A stretch of DNA of 64,000 bases. Origin: UBA668 sp038234785. GTDB lineage: Bacteria > Actinomycetota > Acidimicrobiia > Acidimicrobiales > Ilumatobacteraceae. This document shows positions 7,884-18,983 of the stretch, piece after piece. The notes under the pieces are model-generated. The model worked only from the letters and a program-made list of their open reading frames with translations. It did no database searches and was not told the DNA's origin. Every line of letters starts with the position of its first letter. Position 1 is the first letter of the stretch. The position numbers and the translations under genes were made by a program. Location: positions 1 to 64,000 of the forward strand of contig JBBQTC010000010.1 of NCBI GenBank assembly GCA_038234785.1, written 5' to 3'.

Positions 7884-8812
7884 TCAGGGTCGCGGTGGCA
7901 ATCCCCCCTGATGGGCCAGCCCGGACAGCTGGGCAGGTGTCACACCTCGGGCCGAACACCAGCCCAGGAGGTCCGCCTGAACCCGGTACGGAGCCCTCGG
8001 ATCGGCAAAGGTGGCGGTGCCGACCTGGACCGCACTGGCTCCCGCGAGCAGCAATTCCACCGCGTCCCATGCGCTCGACACTCCCCCGACGCCGACGATC
8101 GGCAGCATCGGCAACGCCGCCCGCACGTCGAACACGGTGCGCACGGCGACCGCATGCACCGGTCGGCCGCTGTAACCGCCACCACCTGCGCCGAGGACCG
8201 GCCGACCCGTCTCGGGGTCGAGCACCATGCCGAGCAGCGTGTTCACCAAGGTGACGGCTGCTGCACCGGCCTCGTGCACCGCGGCCGCGACCTCGACCAC
8301 GCGGTCGGTGTTCGGGCTGAGCTTGGCCCACCGTGGGCGCCCGCAGGCGGCCGTGGCGGCGATCACCGCCGCGGAGATCTCGGGGTCATGGGCGAAGATG
8401 CCGCGCCGACCCTCCAGGTTGGGACACGACAGGTTGACCTCGACGGCCACGACCGATTCGGGCGCCTGCGCCAATTGCTCCGCCGCCTGGCGAAAGTCGT
8501 CGACGGTGCGGCCCCAGATGCTGGCCACGATCCGCGCCCCCGTCGAGACGAGTGACGGCAGCTCCTCGGCGATCCAGCGCTGCACGCCGGGGCCCTGCAG
8601 ACCCACGGCGTTGAGCATGCCCTGCCCGGCCGGATGGACCCGTGGGGCCGGATTGCCCGCCCATTCGAACGCGGCGAGGGACTTGACCACGACGGCGCCC
8701 AGTTCGGCCAGCGGGAAGTACGGCGCCAACTCGGCACCGTGGCCGGCGGTGCCGGATGCGGTCATCACCGGCGCGGCGAAGTCCAGCGACCCGACCCGGA
8801 CCGACGTTTCGC

Positions 8813-8816
<4 letters not shown>
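7884..8816 (-). CDS. pyrD: Dihydroorotate dehydrogenase, class 1 (probably 1B)
   Basis: Fourth step of pyrimidine synthesis, dihydroorotate to orotate, using FMN. The 310-residue protein starts at GTG 8816, overlapping the carB stop (GTGA). Upstream in-frame sequence is only the carB antiparallel frame. The active-site loop reads VEVNLSCPNLEGRRG; the Cys base marks class 1, since class 2 membrane enzymes have Ser. FMN-binding VGVGGVSSAWDA is near the C-terminus. Class 1B enzymes need the PyrK iron-sulfur/FAD subunit, and no pyrK is visible in the window. In Mycobacterium this position holds pyrF. Confidence 0.92.
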
Positions 8817-12105
<3,289 letters not shown>

Positions 12106-12106
<1 letters not shown>

Positions 12107-13203
12107 CAGGCACCTGCCTTGGCGCCGGCGAGGCCCGCATCCATCAGGTCGGCGAACATCTCGAACAGGTATCTGCTGTCGTGGGGACCGGGTCCGGCCT
12201 CGGGGTGGTACTGCACGCTGAACGCCGGCACTCCGAGAACACGCATCCCTTCGTTGGTGAAGTCGTTGAGGTTGAGATGGGTGACCTCGACCTTGCCGTC
12301 GAGGCTGCTCGGGTCGACGCAGAAGTTGTGGTTCTGGCTGGTGATCTCGACGTGGCCGGTGGCCTCGTGGCGCACCGGGTGGTTGCCGCCGTGGTGACCG
12401 AAAGGCAGCTTGAACGTGTCCCCACCCAGCGCGCGGCTGAGCAGTTGGTGTCCGAGACAGATGCCGAACACCGGCACCACGCCGAGCAGCTGACCGATCG
12501 TGTCGACCGCGTACCCGACCATCGCCGGGTCGCCCGGGCCGTTGCTGAGGAAGACACCGTCCGGGCGTCGGGCCATGACGTCGGCAGCGCTCGTCGAGGC
12601 CGGAACGACGTCGACCGTCCCGAGCGTCGCCAGATGCCGCAACATGGTGGTCTTGATCCCGAAGTCGAACGCGACGATCCGCCGCGGACCGTCGCCCACC
12701 ACGAACGCCTCGTCGGTGGTCACGTCGGCCACGAGGTCGATGCCGTCGGTTCCACGCTCGGCCGCAGCCGCCGCGCGGAGATCCGATTCGGGTGCGGTGC
12801 CGAATGCGCCCGGCATGGCGCCGGTGTCGCGCAGCAATCGCGTGAGCCGGCGGGTGTCGAGGCCGGCGATGCCGCTGACCCCGAAGCGGTGCAGCATCGC
12901 GTCGAGCGAGTCCTCGGCGCGCTGGTTGCTGTGCCGACGCGCCATCTCGCGCACGATGACGCCGCGGCAGAACGGCCGGGTGGCCTCGAAGTCGTGGTCG
13001 TTCACGCCGTAGTTGCCGATGTGGGGAGAGGTGAAGGTGATGATCTGACCGGCGTAGCTGGGATCGGTGATCACTTCCTGGTAGCCCGAGAGCACGGTGT
13101 TGAACACGACCTCGCCGCCGGCGATGCCGCCGGGCGGTTCGGCGCCGACGAGCTCGCCCTCGAAGACGCTGCCATCGGCCATCACAAGTGCGGCGTCACG
13201 CAT
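12106..13203 (-). CDS. carA: Carbamoyl phosphate synthase small subunit (glutaminase)
   Basis: Supplies ammonia from glutamine to CarB. The 365-residue protein has an N-terminal CPSase domain (FEGELVGAEPPGGIAGGEVVFNT) and a C-terminal class I glutaminase domain with the nucleophilic Cys in FGICLGHQLLSRALGG and the His-Glu dyad in VQYHPEAGPGPHDS. AAGGAGG lies 8 nt before ATG 13203. The upstream 185 bp contain an elaborate leader: a PyrR hairpin, a leader ORF whose stop overlaps this start by 8 nt, a terminator, and a palindrome over a second -10 box. This predicts dual pyrimidine and arginine control. Confidence 0.98.
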
Positions 13204-13327
13204 GATGCTGCCCTCCTTCGATTCGCATGATCATGCATAGTAGTGCATGTTCATGCCCTGCGGTGGAAAGGCGGGGACGAAAAACGCCCCCTCGCGGGGG
13301 CGCGGCGGACATCGGAACAGGGTTCAC
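13196..13327 (-). CDS. car operon leader peptide, 43 aa (predicted)
   Basis: An open frame starting at GTG 13327 with AAGGAG 7 nt upstream. It ends at TGA 13198-13196, overlapping the carA start region by 8 nt in another frame. Codons 8-16 run straight through the intrinsic terminator stem and T-tract (13302-13280), so a translating ribosome would cover the terminator. Its ribosome binding site begins one base after the PyrR-binding hairpin. The peptide (starting VNPVPMSAAPPRGGVF) resembles nothing I know; its translation, not its product, is the likely function. Too short for usual gene callers. The frame is seen directly; the role is inferred. Confidence 0.65.
   Translation of the reverse strand: MNPVPMSAAPPRGGVFRPRLSTAGHEHALLCMIMRIEGGQHHA
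13226..13255. promoter_or_regulatory. ARG-box-like palindrome over a second carA promoter
   Basis: A 12-bp inverted repeat with one mismatch, CATGATCATGCA-TAGTAG-TGCATGTTCATG. On the minus strand the core reads TGCAC-TACT-ATGCA, the same TGNNN-N4-NNNCA geometry as the ArgR ARG box and close to Streptomyces ARG boxes (ATGCAT-type arms, from memory). TACTAT (13237-13242), a good -10 hexamer, lies in its centre, 33 nt before carA and downstream of the terminator. An ArgR site over a second promoter is the best reading. An mRNA stem-loop is the alternative. Confidence 0.5.
13280..13302 (-). terminator. Intrinsic terminator/attenuator in the car leader
   Basis: On the minus strand: stem CGCCCCC, loop GCGA, stem GGGGGCG, then five T. 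No minus-strand gene lies upstream (the neighbour at 13442 is plus-strand), so it can only act on the car transcript. It lies inside the leader ORF. Confidence 0.8.
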
Positions 13328-13341
13328 CTTCGTACTCCTTC

Positions 13342-13372
13342 CCGTACGAGCCTCACGGGACTCGTTTCACGG
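13342..13372 (-). promoter_or_regulatory. PyrR-binding RNA hairpin (pyr attenuator)
   Basis: The minus strand contains AGTCCCGTGAGGCT, an exact match to the published PyrR-binding consensus ARUCCNGNGAGGYU. It folds as required: upper stem ACGAGUC/GGCUCGU closing a hexaloop CCGUGA, a purine bulge GAA on the 5' side, and lower stem CCGU/ACGG. The AAGGAG of the leader ORF starts one base downstream. A competing hairpin UCCCGU/ACGGGA can form from the same bases. UMP-bound PyrR would hold this hairpin and block ribosome access. Confidence 0.85.
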
Positions 13373-13382
13373 TCGGGGGGAG

Positions 13383-13388
13383 ATGGTA
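13383..13388 (-). promoter_or_regulatory. -10 box of the car leader promoter
   Basis: TACCAT about 11 bp before the PyrR hairpin, which would put transcription start near 13376, just before the hairpin. No clear -35 hexamer. The promoter of the divergent gene is 42 bp away. Confidence 0.55.
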
Positions 13389-13429
13389 GCAGTCGACGGC
13401 GCCGACGGACGCGTGGGGGCATGGACGGC

Positions 13430-13435
13430 TAGCGT
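13430..13435 (+). promoter_or_regulatory. -10 box of the glycosyltransferase/methyltransferase gene (leaderless)
   Basis: TAGCGT ending 6 nt before GTG 13442. It supports the GTG start. Confidence 0.5.
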
Positions 13436-13441
13436 GCCCAC

Positions 13442-14974
13442 GTGCTCGTCCAGGTTCTGTTGGCCTCACAACACGGTTTCGTGGCCGTCGAGCCCGTGCT
13501 CGCCGAGCTCGACGAGGCGCGACGCGCCCTCGAGCCGAGCGACGTTCTTCTGTCGGCGACACTGCTCGGCGATGCTGCGACGGGCACGACACCGATCGAG
13601 TTCGCGAAGCGGCTCGGCCTCGATCTGGAGGTGCTGTCCCCCACGGCTCCCGGCTTCGCCAGTGCGTTGCTCGACGGATTCCGCCGGGCGCTGGCCGACG
13701 ATGCCGACGTCATCGTGTCGCTCGACGCCGACGGGCAGCACGACGCCCGTCAGATCCCGGATCTCGTCCGTAGCCACGTCGCCCGTGGCAGCGGCCTCAC
13801 CATCGGGTCACGATGGACCCGGGGCGGATCGTCACCGGGCACCGGCCCGACACGAACGCTGCTGAGCCGCACCGGGAACGGGTTGGTCAAGGCGTTCACC
13901 GGGGCGCGGGGCGTGAGCGACTCGACGACCTCGTTCCGGGTGTACCACCCCGACGTCGCGTCGCTGCTGCTCCACGAAGACCTGCCGACGGAGACGTACG
14001 GGTTCTTCAGCGCGATGGTCGCGGTGATCCAGGCGCACGGATTCGCGGTCGACGAGGTCCCGATCGTCTTCCGCCCGCGCTACTCCGGCGTTGCGCCCAT
14101 CGCACAGCACGACCTGCGCGAGTTCGCGACGAGCCTGCCGGCGATTCGCCGCCACGTGCACGAGATCCGTCGCGACATGCGCAGCAACCAGTCGCTGTGG
14201 GCCCAGCGCAACCCCCGACTGCGCGCACAGGCGACGACCGGTGAGTCGGTGTTCGGCGCCACCGAGGAACTCGCCAACCTGGCCGATGCAGATCGGTTCC
14301 TCACCTGGATCGCCGACACCCTGCTCCCTCACCTCGGCCACCATGTGTTGGAAGTCGGCGCCGGTGTCGGCGCCATTGCGACCAAACTCGCCGCGAGTGG
14401 CCACAAAGTGGTCGCAATCGAACCGGCCGACAACGTGTTCCCCGAGCTCCAGCGCCGAACACGGGGCCTGCCCGGCGTCGAGGCCGTGCAGATCACGTCG
14501 CACGATCTGCTCGCCACCGGGGCACACGAGTCGTTCGACTCCGTCGTCTACGTCAGCGTGCTCGAGCACATCCGCGACGATGTGGACGAACTGCGGACCG
14601 CCCGACGACTGGTCAAGCCCGGCGGCTCGCTCGCAGTGTTCGTCCCTGCGATGCCCTCCCTCTACGGCAGCCTCGACTTCAAATCCGGTCACTTCCGCCG
14701 CTACGACCGGGCGCTGCTTCGACAGGTGGTCACCGACGCCGGTTTCGAGATCACGGACCTCCGCTACATGGACGTCGTCGGCATCGTGCCGTACTTCCTG
14801 ATGTACCGACTGCTCGACGTGCCGACGTTGGACGCCGGTTCGTCTCGTGTCTACGACTCGCTGATCGTCCCGTTCAGCCGCGCGCTCGAAGCTCGTGTTG
14901 GAGCGCCAGCTGTTGGCAAGAATCTTGTTGTGGTTGCACGTCGACCTCTGGACTCGTGCCCACCCGCTGCATGA
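13442..14974 (+). CDS. Glycosyltransferase family 2 / SAM methyltransferase fusion
   Basis: A 510-residue two-domain protein. Residues 1-230 resemble the C-terminal part of a GT2 (dolichol-phosphate-mannose-synthase-like) enzyme: the metal-binding DXD is in SLDADGQHD (about 93-101), followed by GSRWTRGG and a PTETYGFFSAM acceptor-loop region. The usual PxYNE start is replaced by a divergent sequence. Residues 290-505 are a class I methyltransferase with VLEVGAGVGAIATKLA (about 300) and DSVVYVSVLEHIRDD. Such fusions modify lipid-linked or cell-envelope sugars; the substrate is unknown. The gene converges on, and overlaps by 101 bp, a DUF2079 membrane protein gene that may act with it. GTG start, probably leaderless. 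Confidence 0.75.
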   Translation: MLVQVLLASQHGFVAVEPVLAELDEARRALEPSDVLLSATLLGDAATGTTPIEFAKRLGLDLEVLSPTAPGFASALLDGFRRALADDADVIVSLDADGQHDARQIPDLVRSHVARGSGLTIGSRWTRGGSSPGTGPTRTLLSRTGNGLVKAFTGARGVSDSTTSFRVYHPDVASLLLHEDLPTETYGFFSAMVAVIQAHGFAVDEVPIVFRPRYSGVAPIAQHDLREFATSLPAIRRHVHEIRRDMRSNQSLWAQRNPRLRAQATTGESVFGATEELANLADADRFLTWIADTLLPHLGHHVLEVGAGVGAIATKLAASGHKVVAIEPADNVFPELQRRTRGLPGVEAVQITSHDLLATGAHESFDSVVYVSVLEHIRDDVDELRTARRLVKPGGSLAVFVPAMPSLYGSLDFKSGHFRRYDRALLRQVVTDAGFEITDLRYMDVVGIVPYFLMYRLLDVPTLDAGSSRVYDSLIVPFSRALEARVGAPAVGKNLVVVARRPLDSCPPAA

Positions 14975-16478
14975 CGATCACGCTCGCGTCCTGGAAGACC
15001 GCCTCGAACGGGCCTCCGGACTTGATCATGTCGTCGTAGAGCGTCTGGTTGTTGGCGCCCACCTGGGACAGGTCGAGGATGACGTAGTCGATGGTTCGCG
15101 GATCGGGGAGGTGAGCACAGTCGTCGTTGCCCCACACCGCTGCCCAGAACGGGTTCGGCCAGTCGTAGATGTGCCGGCGGTGAGAGAGGTGCGGGAGGAT
15201 CTGATAGCTCGCCGTCACCGCGGCATCGTCGGGAATGTACGTGAGGGCCTCGCGAAGTGACTCGTGTCGGATGTTGGGTGCGCTCCAGTACCCGAAGTTC
15301 GTCTCGTTCAACGGCGACGGCGACCAGGCGACGTTGCTCACGTAGCTGCACCCGATGAGCCACATCGGCAGTAGCACCTTCGCCAACTTGAACCGCCAGA
15401 ACACGTACGCGCCTTGGATCGAGGCGATGAAGATCGGGGCGACCATCACCGAGGTGTACTGATACCGGATCATCCGCGCATACGGGCTGAGACCGATCAC
15501 GCTGGCGAGCATCTGCGGCGCCGCCATCAGCAGTGCGAGTGGGTTGGCGAGGAACGTCCACCCCACTGGCCAGCCGAGTTGCTTGTAGAAGACCAACCGA
15601 TCGTGCTGCACCGCGTCGTGCACCACGCGGTCGGGGTGGCGAAGGATGTTGCTGAGGATCTCGGGCGTGGTGGTGCCGTAGTTCTTGTAGAAGTAGGTGA
15701 TGTAGAACGGTTCTTCGCCGTCGTTGAAGTGCGGGATGATCACCTTCGTGCTGACGACGTACCAGACGACGCCGAGCACCATCACACCTGTCGCCATCTT
15801 GACGACGCGCCGATAGTCCGGAGCGCGGCGCATCGTGATCAACAGCACGATCCCGAGCATGAAGACGGCCAGGGCCGTGTCCTCGCGCGTCGAGAGCGCG
15901 AGCAGCACCATCGCGAAGAACCACCCCCACCGCTCGCGGGTGGCGAACCACCAAGCGAAGAGGAACGGCGTGATCACCAGTGCCTCGGGATGGAACATCG
16001 CCCAGCTGATCCACTGCATCGGCGCGTACATCAAGAAGACGAACGCGAAGCACAGTCCCATCCACTCGTTGTGGAACTTGTCGCGCGTGATCAGGTAGAT
16101 CGGCGACGCGCCGAGGGCCAGCACGCAGGCCTGTGAGACGTAGAGGAACGACGGGCCCGCCCCGAGCCAGTAGAACGGCACGTAGGCGTAGCCGATGAGG
16201 TTGACGTGGTGACCCCAGAAGTTCAGGCCCCGCACGCTCATGAACGTGTCGCCACCTCGCGACAACAGCCAGAGACCCTGGTCGTAGATGCCCATGTCGT
16301 AGGACCAGGTACCGAAGTTGTCGTGGTTCTGCACGCCGAGGCTGCCGAACGTGACCGCGAAGATGACGATGCCGAGGAACGTCAGCCACGCCGCAGGATG
16401 CATCGTGGTGGTTTGGCGGACGAATCGTTCCCGCCAATCACTCAACGTGGCGGCGAGCCGCGGCGCCATCGGTGTCAC
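14874..16478 (-). CDS. DUF2079 polytopic membrane protein
   Basis: A 534-residue protein with about ten hydrophobic segments and the DUF2079 signature NHDNFGTWSYDMGIYDQGLW (about residues 51-70), followed by LTREDTAL-type loops. DUF2079 proteins have a GT-C glycosyltransferase-like architecture and are suspected lipid-sugar transferases, but no function is established. The start ATG overlaps the nusB stop by 4 bp. The last 33 codons are antisense to the end of the glycosyltransferase/methyltransferase gene. The family core ends near IVMQRV, so the Gln-rich tail (DVQPQQDSCQQ) looks like a read-through extension. Confidence 0.85.
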   Translation of the reverse strand: MTPMAPRLAATLSDWRERFVRQTTTMHPAAWLTFLGIVIFAVTFGSLGVQNHDNFGTWSYDMGIYDQGLWLLSRGGDTFMSVRGLNFWGHHVNLIGYAYVPFYWLGAGPSFLYVSQACVLALGASPIYLITRDKFHNEWMGLCFAFVFLMYAPMQWISWAMFHPEALVITPFLFAWWFATRERWGWFFAMVLLALSTREDTALAVFMLGIVLLITMRRAPDYRRVVKMATGVMVLGVVWYVVSTKVIIPHFNDGEEPFYITYFYKNYGTTTPEILSNILRHPDRVVHDAVQHDRLVFYKQLGWPVGWTFLANPLALLMAAPQMLASVIGLSPYARMIRYQYTSVMVAPIFIASIQGAYVFWRFKLAKVLLPMWLIGCSYVSNVAWSPSPLNETNFGYWSAPNIRHESLREALTYIPDDAAVTASYQILPHLSHRRHIYDWPNPFWAAVWGNDDCAHLPDPRTIDYVILDLSQVGANNQTLYDDMIKSGGPFEAVFQDASVIVMQRVGTSPEVDVQPQQDSCQQLALQHELRARG

Positions 16479-16906
16479 GCCGCTCGGAGCACCGGGACCA
16501 ATGCCGCGAGCACACCGTTCACGAAGCGACCCGAATCGTCGGTGCTGAAGCGCTTGGCCAGCTCGACGGCCTCGTCGAGCACGACCGCCACAGGCACGTC
16601 AGGGCGTCCGAGGAGCTCGAAGGCGGCGACGCGCAGGATGTTGCGGTCGATCAGCGGCATCCGCGTGAGCGTCCACCCTTTGGCGTGCAGCCCGATGACC
16701 GAATCGAGTTGCTCGAGGTTCGCTTCGACACCCCGCACGAGCAGCGCGGTGAGTTCGTCGGCGGGCGAGATCTGCGCGTCGAGCACTTCGCTCGGCGCGA
16801 TGCCCTTCGTCTCCGCCTCGTAGAGGAGGATCAGCGCCCGCTCACGGGCGTCGGTTCGTTCGTCGTCACCCGCAGGTCTCGCGGCGCGGTGGTCCCGGCG
16901 GGCCAT
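16475..16906 (-). CDS. nusB: Transcription antitermination factor NusB
   Basis: A 143-residue all-helical RNA-binding protein that, with NusE (S10), binds boxA of rRNA transcripts. Diagnostic segments are ARERALILLYEAE (about 21-33), MPLIDRNILRVAAFELL (about 83-99) and VVLDEAVELAKRFSTDDSGRFVNGVL (about 107-132). It lies 5 bp after efp, a common actinobacterial pair, and overlaps the DUF2079 gene. Confidence 0.96.
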   Translation of the reverse strand: MARRDHRAARPAGDDERTDARERALILLYEAETKGIAPSEVLDAQISPADELTALLVRGVEANLEQLDSVIGLHAKGWTLTRMPLIDRNILRVAAFELLGRPDVPVAVVLDEAVELAKRFSTDDSGRFVNGVLAALVPVLRAA

Positions 16907-16911
16907 GGTGA

Positions 16912-17475
16912 TCAGACTCGGGTGATGTAATCGCCGGAGCGGGTGTCGACCTTGACCCGGTCGCCGGTGTTGATGAAGAGCGGGACCTGGATCACCTTGC
17001 CCGTCTCGAGGGTGGCAGGCTTGCGGGCACCGCTGACACGGTCACCCTGGATGCCAGGTTCCGTCTCCGAGATGGCGAGTTCGACCGACGCGGGGATCTC
17101 GACGGTGACGATCTCGCCGTTGTAGAAGGCGATGATCGCAACGGAGTTCTCGACCATGTAGTCGGCGGCAGGGCCGAGGGCCACCGGCGGGACGTTCTGC
17201 TGGTCGTAGCTCTCCATGTCCATGAACACGTACTCGTCGCCGTCGCGGTACAAGAACTGCATGTCCTTCTTGTCGAGCAGCGCCTGCTCGACCCGAATGC
17301 CGGCGTTGAAGGTGCGGTCGATGACGGCGCCGTTGCGCAGGTTGCGCAGCTTGGAGCGAACGAACGCACCGCCCTTGCCGGGCTTGACATGCTGGAACTC
17401 GACGACTTGGAACAGCACGTTGTCGATCTCGAGCGTGATGCCGTTCTTCAGGTCGTTGGTGGAAATGGCAGGCAC
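16912..17475 (-). CDS. efp: Translation elongation factor P
   Basis: Relieves ribosome stalling at polyproline. It has the standard 187 residues when started at GTG 17475, which has GAAGGA 6 nt upstream; longer in-frame starts lack homology. Three OB-like domains are visible. The tip loop is VKPGKGGAFV, with the Lys that corresponds to E. coli K34. The motif fits actinobacterial EF-Ps with a PGKGGA loop, whose Lys may function unmodified, and no epmA/earP partner is nearby. Its first 28 bp overlap the end of pepP. Confidence 0.96.
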   Translation of the reverse strand: MPAISTNDLKNGITLEIDNVLFQVVEFQHVKPGKGGAFVRSKLRNLRNGAVIDRTFNAGIRVEQALLDKKDMQFLYRDGDEYVFMDMESYDQQNVPPVALGPAADYMVENSVAIIAFYNGEIVTVEIPASVELAISETEPGIQGDRVSGARKPATLETGKVIQVPLFINTGDRVKVDTRSGDYITRV

Positions 17476-18545
17476 GGTGAATCCTTCGGAGCACTTGTGA
17501 GGACGCGGCATCCATCGGTGGTGACGACCACCAGGTCTTCGACGCGGACGCCGCCGAAACCTTCACGATAGATGCCAGGCTCCACCGTCACTACATCACC
17601 CACCTGCAAAATGGCGTCGCCGGCCCGGTTGACGAACGGATCCTCGTGGATCAGCAGCCCCACGCCGTGACCGGTGCCATGCGTGAACCAGTCGCCGTAC
17701 CCCGCTTCGGTGATGATCCGCCGGCACACGCCGTCGAGCTCCTTGACGCTCATCCCGGCGGCGACGGCCTCCACTCCCGCCTGCTGGGCAGCGAGCACCA
17801 CCTCGTACCGCTCGAGCTGGAGTGCCGTCGGCTCGCCGACCAGGAAGGTGCGCGTCATGTCGCTGTGGTAGCCGTCGACGAGGGCTCCGACGTCGATGAT
17901 CACGGTGTGGCCGGGCTCGATCAGGGTGTCGGTCGGGCGGTGGTGCGGCAGCGCGGCGTTGGTGGGGCCGGTCGCCACGATCGTGTCGTAGCTGGGGCCA
18001 CTGGCGCCGAGCTCACGCATGCGAAGCTCGAGGCGGTTACGGATCTGGGCCTCGGTGTAGCCGTCGCCCAGAACCGGCGCAACCTCGGCGAGGGCCTGAT
18101 CGGCGATCCGGCAGGCGCGGGCGATGGAGTCGATCTCTGCGTCGTCCTTCGTCCGGCGCTCGGTCTCGACGACCCCGATGGTGGCAACCAGCGTCGCGCC
18201 GATGAGCTGTGAGTACTGCTGGTGTTGCTGCACCGTGACATGCGCGGCCTCGAACCCCACCGATGCAAACGGGTCGCAGGCGGCGGCGATGTGACCCATC
18301 ATCTCGGCGCCGGTGGACCCGACGAGGACGGCCGCCTCCACACCAGCTGCGGCCATCTGCTGAGCCGCTTGGTCGCCGTAGCGGCCGTCGGTGACCAAGG
18401 TCAGACCGGTGTGCGTGAGCACCACCCATCCGTTGGAGCCGGTGAAGCCGGTGAGCCAATGGATGTTCGTGAGGTCGCTGACGAGCAGTGCATCGGCGCC
18501 GACGAGCCGCTCCCGTACTCGACCAGCGCGTTCCGCGAGGGTCAC
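17448..18545 (-). CDS. pepP: Xaa-Pro aminopeptidase family (M24) peptidase
   Basis: A 365-residue pita-bread metalloprotease that cleaves N-terminal residues preceding proline. The N-terminal creatinase-like domain is followed by the M24 core with metal ligands in IDVGALVDGYHSDMTRTF (two Asp), HGTGHGVG (His), VEPGIY (Glu) and GVRVEDL (Glu). The gene starts at GTG 18545, overlapping aroQ (GTGA), and ends within efp. The PepP-like/EF-P pairing is widespread (both act on proline sequences) and here lies between shikimate genes and efp. Confidence 0.92.
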   Translation of the reverse strand: MTLAERAGRVRERLVGADALLVSDLTNIHWLTGFTGSNGWVVLTHTGLTLVTDGRYGDQAAQQMAAAGVEAAVLVGSTGAEMMGHIAAACDPFASVGFEAAHVTVQQHQQYSQLIGATLVATIGVVETERRTKDDAEIDSIARACRIADQALAEVAPVLGDGYTEAQIRNRLELRMRELGASGPSYDTIVATGPTNAALPHHRPTDTLIEPGHTVIIDVGALVDGYHSDMTRTFLVGEPTALQLERYEVVLAAQQAGVEAVAAGMSVKELDGVCRRIITEAGYGDWFTHGTGHGVGLLIHEDPFVNRAGDAILQVGDVVTVEPGIYREGFGGVRVEDLVVVTTDGCRVLTSAPKDSPCLPFPPTT

Positions 18546-18979
18546 GCCGCCAACTTTCGGGCGATGGCGGCGACCGCCAGCTCATAACCGTGAAGCCCGA
18601 GCCCCATGATCGAACCGGTTGCCACGGGCGCGACCACGCTGGTGTGCCGCCAGGGCTCACGAGTGTTGGGATTCGAGATGTGCACCTCGATGATCGGCCC
18701 GACGAATGCCGACAGCGCGTCGTGTAGCGACCATGCGTAGTGGGTGAACGCACCGGGGTTGATGATGATCGCCGCCGCAGAGTCGCGAGCAGCGTGGATC
18801 GCCTCGACGAGCGCACCCTCGTGGTTGGTCTGCAGCGCCGTCACGGTGTGCCCGTGCAACGCGGCGGCCGCAGTGACCGCAGCCTCATAGTCGGCGAGCG
18901 TGGCCGTGCCGTAGATGTGCGGCTCGCGTTGTCCGAGCAGGTTGAGGTTGGGTCCGTGAAGCAGGGCGATGTTGGCCAC
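18542..18979 (-). CDS. aroQ: 3-dehydroquinate dehydratase, type II
   Basis: Third step of the shikimate pathway. The protein is 145 residues from GTG 18979; longer upstream frames run antisense-like through the GNAT end. Family motifs: ALLHGPNLNLLGQREPHIYG with the catalytic Arg and Tyr, TNHEG, INPGAFTHYAW, and EVHISNPNTREPWRHTSV with the substrate-binding Ser/Asn and His. It lies between the acetyltransferase gene (4-bp gap) and pepP. Confidence 0.95.
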   Translation of the reverse strand: MANIALLHGPNLNLLGQREPHIYGTATLADYEAAVTAAAALHGHTVTALQTNHEGALVEAIHAARDSAAAIIINPGAFTHYAWSLHDALSAFVGPIIEVHISNPNTREPWRHTSVVAPVATGSIMGLGLHGYELAVAAIARKLAA

Positions 18980-18983
18980 GGGT

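Noticed and set aside
13256..13302. Terminator at 13280-13302 as the end of a neighbouring gene
   Set aside because: The only upstream neighbour (13442) is on the plus strand and points away, so it must act on the car leader itself.
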